Shown here one piece after another: positions 43,053 to 51,933 of a stretch of DNA of 64,000 nt. The position numbers and the translations under genes are program-made. Each line of letters begins with the position of its first letter. Position 1 is the first letter of the stretch. The notes under the pieces were generated by a model, which ran no database searches, was not told the origin of the DNA, and saw nothing but the letters and a program-made list of their open reading frames with translations. The DNA comes from Paenibacillus_AR mesotrionivorans (GTDB taxonomy: Bacteria > Bacillota > Bacilli > Paenibacillales > NBRC-103111), in NCBI RefSeq assembly GCF_046098205.1, contig NZ_JBJURJ010000011.1, forward strand, positions 62,001 to 126,000, read 5' to 3'.

Positions 43053-44720
43053 TTATACACTAAAGGAGCTCTTCAGCGATACGGTCAGGTTGAATACCGG
43101 CTTGTCCGGTGTGGAGTTCTGGGAATCCACGCAGAAGTAGCCGTGGCGGAAGAACTGGAACCTGTCCTCCGGCTGCACATCCTTGATGCCGGGATCAATG
43201 AAGCCCTGCACAATCTCCAAGGACTTGGGGTTGATGCCGGACAAGAGATCGTCTCCGCCCTCTTCCTCTTCTTCCTCATCGGTTTTTTCGGCTACCAGCT
43301 GGTCGTAGAGCCGGAATTCCACCGGAATGGCGGTGGTGGCTTCCACCCAGTGGATGGTTCCCTTCACCTTGCGGCCGGTAAAGCCGGTGCCGGACTTGGT
43401 TTCCGGATCATAGGTACAGCGCAGCTCTACCACATTGCCCGCCTCGTCCTTGACCACTTCCTCACACTTGATGAAGTACGCATGCTTCAGCCGTACCTCG
43501 TTGCCGGGAAACAGCCGGTGGTATTTGGGCACCGGATTCTCCATGAAGTCATCCTGCTCGATATAGATTTCCCGGGAAAAAGGAATTTTGCGCATGCCCA
43601 TTTCCGGTACCTCGGCATTGACCTCGGCGTCCAGCATTTCCACCTGGCCCTCGGGATAGTTGGTAATAACCACCTTCAGCGGCTTCAGCACGCCCATGGT
43701 CCGGGGCGCCTTGAGCTTCAGATCCTCCCGGATGAAGTGCTCCAGCATCCGGGGGTCGACAGTGCCGTTGCTCTTGGACACACCGGCTTCGCGGATGAAG
43801 GATTTTATCCCCTCCGGGGTAAAGCCCCGGCGGCGCATACCGCTGATGGTAAACACCCGGGGGTCGTTCCAGCCGTCCAGCACACCGGTTTCCACCAGGC
43901 GTTTGATGTAGCGCTTGCCCATGATGGTACCGGCGATCTTCAGCTTGCCGAATTCATACTGGCGGGATACATGGGGCATCTCCGTTTCCCGGATAACCCA
44001 GTCATAGAAGGGACGCTGGTCCTCAAACTCCAGGGAACACAGGGAATGGGTCACACCCTCGATGGAATCCTCCAACGGGTGGGCGTAGGCATACATGGGA
44101 TAGATGCACCACTTGTCTCCGGTGTTGTGGTGATGGGTATGGGAAATCCGGAAAATCACCGGGTCCCGCATATTGATATTCGGGGAAGCCATATCGATTT
44201 TGGCCCGCAGCACCCGTTCGCCGTCCTTGAACTCGCCGGCCCGCATGCGGATGAACAGGTCCAGGTTTTCCTCTGCGGTGCGGTTGCGGAAGGGGCTTTC
44301 AGTGCCCGGCTGGGTCAGCGTGCCGCGGGTTTCGCGGATAGCGTCCGCCGATTGGTCGTCCACGTAGGCCAGCCCTTTGCGGATCAGGACCAAAGCCCGG
44401 TTGTACATCTCCTCGAAATAATCCGACGCGAAATGCAGCCCGTCCCACTCGAAGCCCAGCCACTTGATGTCCTCCTGGATGGACTTGACGAATTCCACGT
44501 CCTCCTTCACCGGGTTGGTGTCGTCAAAACGCAGGTTGGTTTTGCCGCCGAACTCGTCGGCCAGCTCGAAATTGATAGTGATTGCCCGGGCATGCCCGAT
44601 ATGCAGATAGCCGTTGGGCTCAGGCGGAAACCGGGTCTTGATGCTGGTGACACGGCCTTCCTTGAGGTCGTCCATCATAATGGTTTTGATAAAATTGGAT
44701 GCGGCGCTTTTGCTCTCCAT
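43053..44720 (-). CDS. glnS: Glutaminyl-tRNA synthetase
   Basis: This gene encodes 555 residues, the usual bacterial GlnRS length. The class I motif HIGH is seen in FPPEPNGYLHIGHARA (about 32-47) and the KMSKS-loop as VSKSNGTVDPR (about 315-325). FDDTNP, typical of GlnRS/GluRS, and the GlnRS-specific beta-barrel C-terminus (PVPKYHRLFPGNEVRLKHAY) follow. An acidic Glu run (EEEEEE) interrupts the C-terminal barrel near residue 485. The enzyme charges tRNA-Gln directly. Most Firmicutes lack it and use GluRS plus GatCAB, so this gene is a mark of lateral acquisition in the Paenibacillaceae line. AGAGG precedes the ATG. It is monocistronic with a perfect terminator. Confidence 0.96.
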   Translation of the reverse strand: MESKSAASNFIKTIMMDDLKEGRVTSIKTRFPPEPNGYLHIGHARAITINFELADEFGGKTNLRFDDTNPVKEDVEFVKSIQEDIKWLGFEWDGLHFASDYFEEMYNRALVLIRKGLAYVDDQSADAIRETRGTLTQPGTESPFRNRTAEENLDLFIRMRAGEFKDGERVLRAKIDMASPNINMRDPVIFRISHTHHHNTGDKWCIYPMYAYAHPLEDSIEGVTHSLCSLEFEDQRPFYDWVIRETEMPHVSRQYEFGKLKIAGTIMGKRYIKRLVETGVLDGWNDPRVFTISGMRRRGFTPEGIKSFIREAGVSKSNGTVDPRMLEHFIREDLKLKAPRTMGVLKPLKVVITNYPEGQVEMLDAEVNAEVPEMGMRKIPFSREIYIEQDDFMENPVPKYHRLFPGNEVRLKHAYFIKCEEVVKDEAGNVVELRCTYDPETKSGTGFTGRKVKGTIHWVEATTAIPVEFRLYDQLVAEKTDEEEEEEGGDDLLSGINPKSLEIVQGFIDPGIKDVQPEDRFQFFRHGYFCVDSQNSTPDKPVFNLTVSLKSSFSV

Positions 44721-44866
44721 AGGAACCTCTTTTCATACGGGTTGATAATGTCCACTTTTTACGTTTGTTCTATTATACACAAATTTGTCAGGGAATATAT
44801 AGAAGGGTACGGCCATGTAACATATTGTTCGCTTCTTCCGTCTACAAAAGCAGGAGGTGGTTTATC

Positions 44867-45577
44867 GTGAAGATCCGATATATCGCAATTATCGCCGTTT
44901 GTTTGCTCCTCAGCGCTTGTACCCAAGGGGGACGAGACAATATCCACGGCAATGCCGAAATTGACTGGGTGGATTTTCTCATGCTGGACGGCCGTTCCTA
45001 TACGGGGTTATATGAAACCGTCATAGCCGACCCGGAGACGGTGACGGACAAAAAAGCAGGCCGGACCACCTTCAAGGTAGCCGATGTGGTGACCAATCCG
45101 GGCTACAAAATCCAAAACGGGGACGCAGCCTTCCTCCCCATTGGAACAGAGCTGTATCAGGTCAAGGGATTCAAGAAGGATGAGCTGATTGCTGCCCGGG
45201 ATTCGGAACGCATCGGGGGCTTCCGGCTTTATGCCGAGATTGAATTCGCCAAAACCGTCCAACGCCATTACACAGAAATACCCCGGGAAACAATCACGCA
45301 TATTGAGCTGTACAAAGGCCAGGAAACCAAGCCGTACAAAACGCTGCAGGACTTGAAAAAAAGCCAGTTCATTCAACTGCTGGACGGCGGACGGGATGTG
45401 GAGAATTACATGCCCCAGAGCAGGGATCAGGACCCTGCCCAATACCGGGTGGTGTTTTACAGCGGAGGCTCCCTTGCCTATTCCTATTCCCTGTTTGATG
45501 ACGGAGTACAGGCTTACTTTTCCCCCGATTCCATACGTTTGCTGGACCCGGCCATCCGCGCCTTGCTTCAGCCTTAA
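44867..45577 (+). CDS. Lipoprotein of unknown function
   Basis: This gene encodes 236 residues from a GTG at 44867 with GGAGG 9 nt upstream; a longer upstream frame has no ribosome site. The signal peptide KIRYIAIIAVCLLLSAC ends in the lipobox LSAC, so the mature protein is lipid-anchored outside the membrane. The mature part is soluble and mixed alpha/beta: WVDFLMLDGRSYTGLYET, an AxFLPIGTELYQVKGF motif, and a C-terminal YRVVFYSGGSLAYSYSLFDD segment. I recognise no named family. It ends 16 nt from the convergent glpK stop. No function is claimed. Confidence 0.82.
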   Translation: MKIRYIAIIAVCLLLSACTQGGRDNIHGNAEIDWVDFLMLDGRSYTGLYETVIADPETVTDKKAGRTTFKVADVVTNPGYKIQNGDAAFLPIGTELYQVKGFKKDELIAARDSERIGGFRLYAEIEFAKTVQRHYTEIPRETITHIELYKGQETKPYKTLQDLKKSQFIQLLDGGRDVENYMPQSRDQDPAQYRVVFYSGGSLAYSYSLFDDGVQAYFSPDSIRLLDPAIRALLQP

Positions 45578-45593
45578 GGTGCTTGGGCATCCA

Positions 45594-47096
45594 TTATTTG
45601 AAAGCCATGGCGGCCCGCACCGCCTTCTGCCAGCCGGTGTACAGCTCCTCCCGGCGGGCGGGCTCCATGGCGGGCTGGTAGACCTCTTTGACCGCCCACA
45701 GGCGGGCCAGCTCCTCCCGGTCCGTCCAGAAGCCAACGGCCAGTCCGGCCAGGAAAGCCGCCCCCAGGGCGGTGGTTTCCCGGACGGCGGAGCGCTCCAC
45801 GGGAACGCCCAGCATGTCGCTTTGGAACTGCATGAGGAAGCGGTTCTCCACCGCCCCTCCATCCACCCGCAGCGCCGACAGCCGGATGCCCGAATCCGCC
45901 TCCATGGCATCCAGCACATCCCGGGTCTGGTAAGCCAGGGCCTCCAGCACCGCCCTTATAAAATGCTCCTTGGCCGTGCCCCGGGTCAGCCCGAATACAG
46001 CGCCCCGCACCTCGCTGTCCCAATAGGGGGTGCCCAGCCCGACAAACGCCGGCACCACATATACTCCGTCGGTGGAAGCCACCCGGCGGGCATAAGCCTC
46101 GCTGTCTCCCGCACGTTTGAACATACGCAGCCCGTCCCGCAGCCATTGCACGGCGGAGCCTGCTACGAATACGCTGCCCTCCAGGGCGTATTCAGTTATG
46201 CCGTCCACCCGCCAGGCGATGGTGGTCAATAGGCCACGGGCCGATTCCACTGCCTGCTGTCCGGTGGACTTCAAGACGAAGCAGCCGGTGCCGTAGGTGT
46301 TCTTAGCCATACCGGGCGTGAAGCAGGCCTGTCCGAACAAGGCCGCCTGCTGATCCCCGGCTATCCCGGCAATGGGCACCTCCCGGCCGAAGAAGTGGTA
46401 CCCCGCCGTTGCCCCGTATACTTCCGAGGAGGATCGGACCTGCGGCAGCATGGAGACGGGAATTCCCAGGATATCCAGCAGTTCTTCATCCCAGCACTCC
46501 TCGTGGATGTTGTACAATAACGTCCGGGATGCATTAGAAGGGTCGGTGACATGAACCCTGCCGCCTGTCAGCTTCCAAACCAGCCAGGTGTCGATGGTGC
46601 CGAATAGCAGCTCCCCGCGCTCCGCCTTCTCCCGTACCCCCTCCACCTCATCCAGCAGCCACTTGATCTTGGTCCCGGAAAAATACGCATCTATCAGGAG
46701 TCCCGTTTTCTTCTTGAACCGCTCCTCCAGCCCCTCATCCTTCAGCCTGCTGCAAATTCCGGCGGACTGCCGGGATTGCCAGACGATGGCATGATGCACA
46801 GGCATGCCGGTAGCCTTGTCCCACACCACCGTGGTCTCCCGCTGGTTGGTAATGCCGATGGCATCGACCCGCACGGGATCGATGCGGTTCTCTGTCAGCA
46901 CGGCGCCCACTGCCGCCAGCACCGATATCCAGATTTCATCCGCATTCTGCTCCACCCAGCCCGGCTTCGGGAAATATTGGGGAAACTCCTTCTGCGCGGT
47001 ATAAGCCGCCCTGCCCTTCTTATCGAACAGAATCGCTCTGGTGCTGGTTGTGCCTTGGTCAATGGCCAGAATATAATGCTCCCCTTTTGCCGCCAC
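45594..47096 (-). CDS. glpK: Glycerol kinase
   Basis: This gene encodes 500 residues from a GTG at 47096 with GGAGG 9 nt upstream. All family marks are present: ILAIDQGTTSTRAILFD, GITNQRETTVVWD, GWVEQNADEIW, IAGDQQAALFGQACF and the C-terminal LRVDGGAVENRFLMQFQSD. The His in AGYHFFGRE (about 231) is the site phosphorylated by HPr in Gram-positive glycerol kinases, so the enzyme is probably stimulated by the PTS. It makes glycerol 3-phosphate from glycerol and ATP. Unusually no glpF, glpD or glpP gene is next to it; the upstream neighbour on the same strand is a glutathione peroxidase, 60 nt away. Confidence 0.96.
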   Translation of the reverse strand: MAAKGEHYILAIDQGTTSTRAILFDKKGRAAYTAQKEFPQYFPKPGWVEQNADEIWISVLAAVGAVLTENRIDPVRVDAIGITNQRETTVVWDKATGMPVHHAIVWQSRQSAGICSRLKDEGLEERFKKKTGLLIDAYFSGTKIKWLLDEVEGVREKAERGELLFGTIDTWLVWKLTGGRVHVTDPSNASRTLLYNIHEECWDEELLDILGIPVSMLPQVRSSSEVYGATAGYHFFGREVPIAGIAGDQQAALFGQACFTPGMAKNTYGTGCFVLKSTGQQAVESARGLLTTIAWRVDGITEYALEGSVFVAGSAVQWLRDGLRMFKRAGDSEAYARRVASTDGVYVVPAFVGLGTPYWDSEVRGAVFGLTRGTAKEHFIRAVLEALAYQTRDVLDAMEADSGIRLSALRVDGGAVENRFLMQFQSDMLGVPVERSAVRETTALGAAFLAGLAVGFWTDREELARLWAVKEVYQPAMEPARREELYTGWQKAVRAAMAFK

Positions 47097-47156
47097 GCGT
47101 GTTAACCTCCTTCTCTTCAAGAAAGACCCACCGTCTCCGGCAGGTCCTTCCAGTTC

Positions 47157-47702
47157 CTATAACAGCTTCTCTATATCCGGCCCGATATCCAGCGGGTCCA
47201 CCGGTGATTCATACCGGGTTACCACCCGGCCCTGGCGGTCGATAAGGAACTTGGTGAAGTTCCATTTGATCTCATCGTTATGCAGCTCCTCCGGCATTTT
47301 CTCCGCAAGCATATTATGCAGCAGCTTGCCGGTAGGCTGGGACTGGTCGAAGCCCTGGAACGGCGCGGTTTTCGTCAGATAGGCGAACAGCGGATGTTTG
47401 CCCGGCCCCTTTACCTCCAGCTTCTCAAACAGCGGGAAGGTGACGCCGTAGTTGATCTGGCAGAAGGTATGCACCTCCTCATTCTCCCCGGGCTCCTGCT
47501 CCCCAAACTGATTGCAGGGGAAACCCAGGATGACAAAACCGCGGTCGTAGTAGGTTTCATACAGCTTCTGCAGGTCGCTGTACTGGGGTGTGAAGCCGCA
47601 GCGGCTGGCCGTATTCACAATCAGCAGCACCTTGCCCTCATAGCTTTCCAGCGGGACTTGCACACCCCGGATATTATTGGCGGAAAAGAGATACACACTC
47701 AT
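47157..47702 (-). CDS. Glutathione peroxidase-type thiol peroxidase
   Basis: This gene encodes 181 residues. The catalytic Cys lies in IVNTASRCGFTPQYSDLQ (about 35), with the Gln in GFPCNQFGEQEPG (about 70) and Trp-Asn in IKWNFTKFLID (about 145) completing the tetrad. The NQFGxQE block and second Cys in the following loop (EVHTFCQINYG) are typical of bacterial enzymes that use thioredoxin or bacillithiol rather than glutathione. It reduces hydrogen peroxide and organic peroxides in the cytosol. There is no signal peptide. It lies between sfsA and glpK on the same strand (86 and 60 nt), possibly one transcript. Confidence 0.95.
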   Translation of the reverse strand: MSVYLFSANNIRGVQVPLESYEGKVLLIVNTASRCGFTPQYSDLQKLYETYYDRGFVILGFPCNQFGEQEPGENEEVHTFCQINYGVTFPLFEKLEVKGPGKHPLFAYLTKTAPFQGFDQSQPTGKLLHNMLAEKMPEELHNDEIKWNFTKFLIDRQGRVVTRYESPVDPLDIGPDIEKLL

Positions 47703-47788
47703 CAAAACTCACGCTCCTGTGGCCCTTGGCCCTTTCTAAGGTTCTATGGAATATTGTGCCACAGCCCAAGGAGGAGTACAAGCGGATG

Positions 47789-48487
47789 CTACAGCACAAC
47801 CTCCACCGGTTCCCCCAGCACCATGGAATCCGGCGTCACCCATGTATCGTAGGCCAGCACCTGCACCCCGGAGCTCGCCGCCACCCGAAGGGCCTGGGCA
47901 AAAGCAGGGTCCATCACCGCATTGGGCTCGAAGAGGCTGACGCCGTTCATTTGGATCAGGAACAATAGATGCCCCCGGTAGCCGGCCCTCACCGCCTCCA
48001 CCATTTCCAGCACATGACGGGTTCCCCGGGCTGTGGGCGCATCGGGAAAGCGGACAATACCGTCCTGCTCCAGGGTCACACCCTTTACCTCCATAAAGGC
48101 CTTCACTCCGCTCACGGTTTCCCAATACAGGTCAAAACGGGAACTCCCGAAGCGCATTTCCGGCCGGACCGCCGCAAGCGGCTCTCCTGCCACATTGTCC
48201 AGTTGGCCGGACAAAGCCGCCTCCAGCACCACCCGGTTGGGGGCCTGGGAATCCATATTGATCAACAGCTCCCCTTTGTACACGGCGATCAGGGAGTAGG
48301 CCGTACGTCTGGGGGCGCCGGGGGCAGCCTGCTCCAGCACCACCCGCGCGCCGGGCACCAGCAGTTCGGCACAGCGTCCGGTATTCTTCACATGCACCGT
48401 CTCCACGGTGCCGCCGATGTCCACCAGGGCGATAAACCGGTTGGGCCGGTGGAGAAACCGCCCTTCCACTGTACGGGTATAATGCAT
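47789..48487 (-). CDS. sfsA: SfsA family DNA-binding/nuclease-like protein
   Basis: This gene encodes 232 residues; of two adjacent ATG codons the second (48487) is 7 nt from GGAAG and gives the usual length. SfsA blocks are plain: GRFLHRPNRFIALVDI (OB-like N-terminal domain), HVKNTGRCAELLVPGARVVLE, NMDSQAPNRVVLEA, SRFDLYWE, AFMEVKGVTL and FPDAPTARGTRHVLEM in a PD-(D/E)XK-like core. SfsA was named for stimulating sugar fermentation in E. coli, but its biochemical role is unsettled. It starts 78 nt after the polysaccharide deacetylase stop on the same strand. Confidence 0.94.
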   Translation of the reverse strand: MHYTRTVEGRFLHRPNRFIALVDIGGTVETVHVKNTGRCAELLVPGARVVLEQAAPGAPRRTAYSLIAVYKGELLINMDSQAPNRVVLEAALSGQLDNVAGEPLAAVRPEMRFGSSRFDLYWETVSGVKAFMEVKGVTLEQDGIVRFPDAPTARGTRHVLEMVEAVRAGYRGHLLFLIQMNGVSLFEPNAVMDPAFAQALRVAASSGVQVLAYDTWVTPDSMVLGEPVEVVL

Positions 48488-48565
48488 CATCACTCTTCCT
48501 TTTTTATAACGAAAGCCCGGCGGCGGCGCTTGGGGCGCAGCACGCACGGACTTTGAAATAGTCGT

Positions 48566-49408
48566 TTATTTGGGCTCCGGCACCGTAACAAGGGTGTAGC
48601 CCTTCTTGCGGATACCTTCGATAATACCGGGCAAAGCGGCAATGGTAGACGGGTGGTCATGCATCACAATAATACTGCCTGACCGGACCTCCGACAGAAC
48701 ATTCTTCGTAATTTTGGCGGCATCTCCTGCTTCCCAGTCCTTGGGGTCCTCATTCCACAGGATCATGCTCATGCCGTGCTCCTCGGTAATCAGCTTCGTA
48801 TCGTTATTATAGCTGCCATAAGGGGGACGGAACAGCTTTACTGATGTTTTGCTCCACTTCTCCAGCTTCTTGAGCCCGGTCTCAAACTCCTTCTGCTGGC
48901 TGTCATAATTCATTTTCGTCATCTGCGGGTGTACATCGGAGTGATACCCGATCCCATGTCGCTCGTAGACAGCCTGGGTGACGGAATCATGGTACTTCTC
49001 CACATTCTGTCCCAGAAAAAAGAAGGTCACCTTGGCGTCGTTATCCTTCAGCACCTTGAGCAGCTTGCCGGTGTCCTTGGTGGGGCCGTCATCGATGGTA
49101 ATAGCGACCTGATTCTTACCCACGGCGTACACAGGCTTCAGCGCAGATTCCCGGCGGGCGGGTTTGCCGCTGTCCGGCTGGACGGTCTCCTCTACAGGCT
49201 TGCCCGATTCCGGCGAAGGAACAAGAGGCGACGGCTCCGCTGATGCAGCCGGCGGGGCGGGTGTTGCAGTGGAACTGATGGTGGGGAACGGAGATAAAGC
49301 CGCTTCCTGGGGTGCTGCCGCAGCCTGGTTGCCGGACCGGCTGCATCCGCTCATTACGAGCAGGGCTGCCGAGGCACAGATCAGCACCGCTTGCGCTAAT
49401 TTCTTCAT
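48566..49408 (-). CDS. Lipoprotein polysaccharide deacetylase (NodB domain)
   Basis: This gene encodes 280 residues. The signal peptide ends in the lipobox MSGC (about 19-22), so the enzyme is anchored outside. A Pro/Ser/Ala-rich linker (about 25-90) leads to a NodB domain with all motifs: TIDDGPT (catalytic Asp and metal Asp), HSDVHPQM (metal His pair), RPPYGSYN (Arg, catalytic loop) and IVMHDHP (catalytic His). Family members (CE4) deacetylate chitooligosaccharide, peptidoglycan N-acetylglucosamine or N-acetylmuramic acid; the precise substrate is unknown. It is alone on its strand between sfsA and a divergent oxidoreductase. Confidence 0.93.
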   Translation of the reverse strand: MKKLAQAVLICASAALLVMSGCSRSGNQAAAAPQEAALSPFPTISSTATPAPPAASAEPSPLVPSPESGKPVEETVQPDSGKPARRESALKPVYAVGKNQVAITIDDGPTKDTGKLLKVLKDNDAKVTFFFLGQNVEKYHDSVTQAVYERHGIGYHSDVHPQMTKMNYDSQQKEFETGLKKLEKWSKTSVKLFRPPYGSYNNDTKLITEEHGMSMILWNEDPKDWEAGDAAKITKNVLSEVRSGSIIVMHDHPSTIAALPGIIEGIRKKGYTLVTVPEPK

Positions 49409-49728
49409 GTTAGTCTACCTGCCTTAGTTGGCTACAAAATCAGGGAGCGCCTCTTGGAACGGATGTTGCAAGATGAAACGGACAGCCTGGTTTCTACCAG
49501 AGTTCCCTCTAGCATACCGGATATGGGCTGACCGGTCTATAGATTTATAGAGGCGTAACAAATGTTTCGTTTCCTCTACCGCCACCTGTATTTATTAGAC
49601 GAAATAGTGTATTTGGAAGTTCACATTTTTAGAAGGCGGACACGCAAAAAAGTTTGACCCCCCTAACCAAAAGGTGTATAAAGGGTACAGCTATGTATAC
49701 CGTGCACGTTGAAAGGAGTTTGAAGGTT

Positions 49729-50730
49729 ATGACAGCTGTATTTCAGGCCCTGGAGGTTAACAAAGGCGAAGCATTCACTGTCGGTATCCGCTCACTGACC
49801 CAAGATGAGCTGCCCCAGGGGGAAGTTGTCATCAAGGTGGCATATTCCAGCGTTAACTATAAGGACGGGCTGGCTTCCATACCGGACGGGAATATCGTCA
49901 GAAGCTATCCCTTTATCCCCGGCATCGATTTGTCCGGGTATGTGGTCTCCTCGGCGGATCCGCGTTTTTATGAGGGTCAAAAGGTGCTGGCCACCGGTTA
50001 TGGGATTGGCGTGAGCCATTTTGGCGGCTACAGCGAATACGCCCGGCTGCCGGCGGAGTGGGTCGTGCCGCTGCCGGAGGGATTGTCTTTGCGGGAGGCC
50101 ATGATTTACGGAACCGCGGGCTTCACTGCCGCGCTGTCCATCAAACGTCTGGAGGAAAACGGCGTCTCCCCCGGTAAGGGCAAGGTGCTGGTAACAGGAG
50201 CCTCCGGCGGAGTTGGTGGTGCGGCTGTGGCGATGCTGGCGCAGAAGGGCTATACGGTAGCAGCCAGCACCGGGCGCAGCGAAGAGGCCGGTTATCTGCG
50301 GGAGTTGGGCGCAAGCGAGGTGCTGTCCCGGGAGGAGGTTTATGCCGGGGGGAACGTAAAGCCTCTGGACAAGCAGCTGTGGCAGGCAGCGGTGGACCCT
50401 GTTGGCGGCACTCAGCTGGCCGCAGTGCTGAGCCGGATCGCATACCGCGGCGCAGTAGCCGTCAGCGGACTTACCGGCGGCACAGCCGTGCCCGCCACCG
50501 TGCTGCCCTTTATTCTGCGGGGCGTAAGCCTCCTGGGCATCGATTCAGTCATGTGTCCCGCCGCCGAGCGGGAGGAATTGTGGAAGCTCATGGCCGGCAG
50601 CTGGAAGCCGCAGCAGCTGGATAAGCTGGTGAACCGCGAGGTGACTCTGGCGGAGCTGCCCCAGGCGCTCTCGGACATACTCAAATCCGCCACCCGCGGC
50701 AGAGTTCTGGTGCGTTTAGCAGGAGAATAG
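49729..50730 (+). CDS. YhdH/YhfP-family quinone-oxidoreductase-like protein
   Basis: This gene encodes 333 residues from ATG 49729 with AAAGGAG 10 nt upstream; an upstream in-frame extension lacks a ribosome site. It is a zinc-free medium-chain dehydrogenase: the catalytic-domain motif AYSSVNYKDGLASIPDGNIVRSYPFIPGIDLSG and the NADPH-binding VLVTGASGGVGGAAVAMLAQKGY (about 160-182) are of the YhdH/acryloyl-CoA reductase type. It would use NADPH to reduce enoyl or quinone compounds in the cytosol. It is followed by a strong terminator, so monocistronic. Confidence 0.93.
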   Translation: MTAVFQALEVNKGEAFTVGIRSLTQDELPQGEVVIKVAYSSVNYKDGLASIPDGNIVRSYPFIPGIDLSGYVVSSADPRFYEGQKVLATGYGIGVSHFGGYSEYARLPAEWVVPLPEGLSLREAMIYGTAGFTAALSIKRLEENGVSPGKGKVLVTGASGGVGGAAVAMLAQKGYTVAASTGRSEEAGYLRELGASEVLSREEVYAGGNVKPLDKQLWQAAVDPVGGTQLAAVLSRIAYRGAVAVSGLTGGTAVPATVLPFILRGVSLLGIDSVMCPAAEREELWKLMAGSWKPQQLDKLVNREVTLAELPQALSDILKSATRGRVLVRLAGE

Positions 50731-50749
50731 CAAGTATAATGACGGTGTT

Positions 50750-50779
50750 AAGCCGCCTTCTTCGGAGGGCGGCTTTTTT
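50750..50779 (+). terminator. Terminator after the oxidoreductase gene
   Basis: AAGCCGCC pairs with GGGCGGCTT, followed by a T run. Confidence 0.9.
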
Positions 50780-50873
50780 CTATTTCTTTAAGCGGACATT
50801 CAGCCGGGACTCAGGGCGGGTTAAGTCCACAGCCGTAGAATAAGGACAGTCATCAGAGAGGAGGGGTTCCGGT

Positions 50874-51800
50874 TTGAAATCGTGGAACTTCAAAAAGAAG
50901 GGGCTGCTGGCAGCCCTTCTGATATTACTTGCCATCGGCGGAGTGCTCTACAAGCTGGCAGACCGTTATTTAATCGAGCATGTGGAAATGAGGGTTACAG
51001 CGGCGGAGAACACACTGGCCAATGGTAAGGAAAACGGCGGAGGCTCCTCCGACGATTGGAGCTACCGCAGCAGCGATATCAACATCAGCATCCGCCAGGT
51101 GGAGACCGGCGAAGGCAAGGAGAAAATCACCTACTATGTAGCGGATGTCCAGCTCCAGAATGGGGCAAGTCTCAGCTCCGCCTTTGCCAAAAACGCCTTT
51201 GGCCGCAACATTATCGAGCATACATCCGTGATTGCCGCCAATAACAACGCTCTGTTTGCCATCAACGGGGACTATTACGGATTCCGCAGCGACGGGGTTA
51301 TCATCCGCAACGGCATCCTGTACCGGAATGAACCTGCCCGTACAGGGCTGGCTCTTTACGCCGACGGCACCATAAAATCCTACGACGAAACCAAAAAAAC
51401 CGCAGCCTCTCTTTTAGCGGACGGCGTCACGCAAACCTATTCCTTCGGCCCTGCGCTGGTATTGGAGGGTAAGGTAGCCAGTGACCTGGAACAGGTGAAG
51501 ATCGACACTAACTTCGGCAACCGCTCCATCCAGGGGGCCAACCCCCGCACCGGCATCGGTCTTATCTCGGCTAACCACTATCTCTTCGTTGTGGTGGATG
51601 GCCGTAAGGAGGGCTACAGCGCCGGCATGACGCTGAGCCAATTCGCCCAGCTGTTCAAGGAGCTGGGGGCGACCGAAGCGTACAATTTGGACGGCGGAGG
51701 ATCGTCCACCATGGTTTTTCAGGGCCGGGTAGTGAACAATCCCCTGGGCAAAGAAACCGAACGCGGCGTCAGCGACATTCTATACGTCGCCACTCCTTGA
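50874..51800 (+). CDS. Membrane-anchored phosphodiester glycosidase (NAGPA domain)
   Basis: This gene encodes 308 residues from a TTG at 50874 with GAGGAGG 9 nt upstream. A basic N-terminus and one hydrophobic segment (about 9-27) form a signal anchor. The rest is a NAGPA/DUF2233 domain: ALFAINGDYYGFRSDGVIIRNGILYRN (about 128-154), SFGPALVLEG, NPRTGIGLI, LFVVVDGRKEGYSAGMTLSQFAQL, and AYNLDGGGSSTMVFQG (about 269-284). Members cleave phosphodiester bonds to sugars (uncovering enzyme, EpsI/YoeB-like proteins in exopolysaccharide or teichoic acid context). It lies 133 nt ahead of a GT2-GtrA gene on the same strand, which suggests a joint role in wall polymer modification. Confidence 0.9.
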   Translation: MKSWNFKKKGLLAALLILLAIGGVLYKLADRYLIEHVEMRVTAAENTLANGKENGGGSSDDWSYRSSDINISIRQVETGEGKEKITYYVADVQLQNGASLSSAFAKNAFGRNIIEHTSVIAANNNALFAINGDYYGFRSDGVIIRNGILYRNEPARTGLALYADGTIKSYDETKKTAASLLADGVTQTYSFGPALVLEGKVASDLEQVKIDTNFGNRSIQGANPRTGIGLISANHYLFVVVDGRKEGYSAGMTLSQFAQLFKELGATEAYNLDGGGSSTMVFQGRVVNNPLGKETERGVSDILYVATP

Positions 51801-51933
51801 TGGCGGCTTTGCACTTACTCGAGACTTGCTCGCGAGGTCCACGGCCTGGCTGACGAGACCCACTCCTGCGCCGATTCCGGCGTTTTCCCCTACGCGTGTT
51901 CGGCATATCACAACATGAATGGAGGCGGCATAG

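Noticed and set aside
43143..44870. 575-codon plus-strand frame opposite glnS
   Set aside because: Antisense shadow of a conserved gene in GC-rich DNA; no ribosome site or family motifs.
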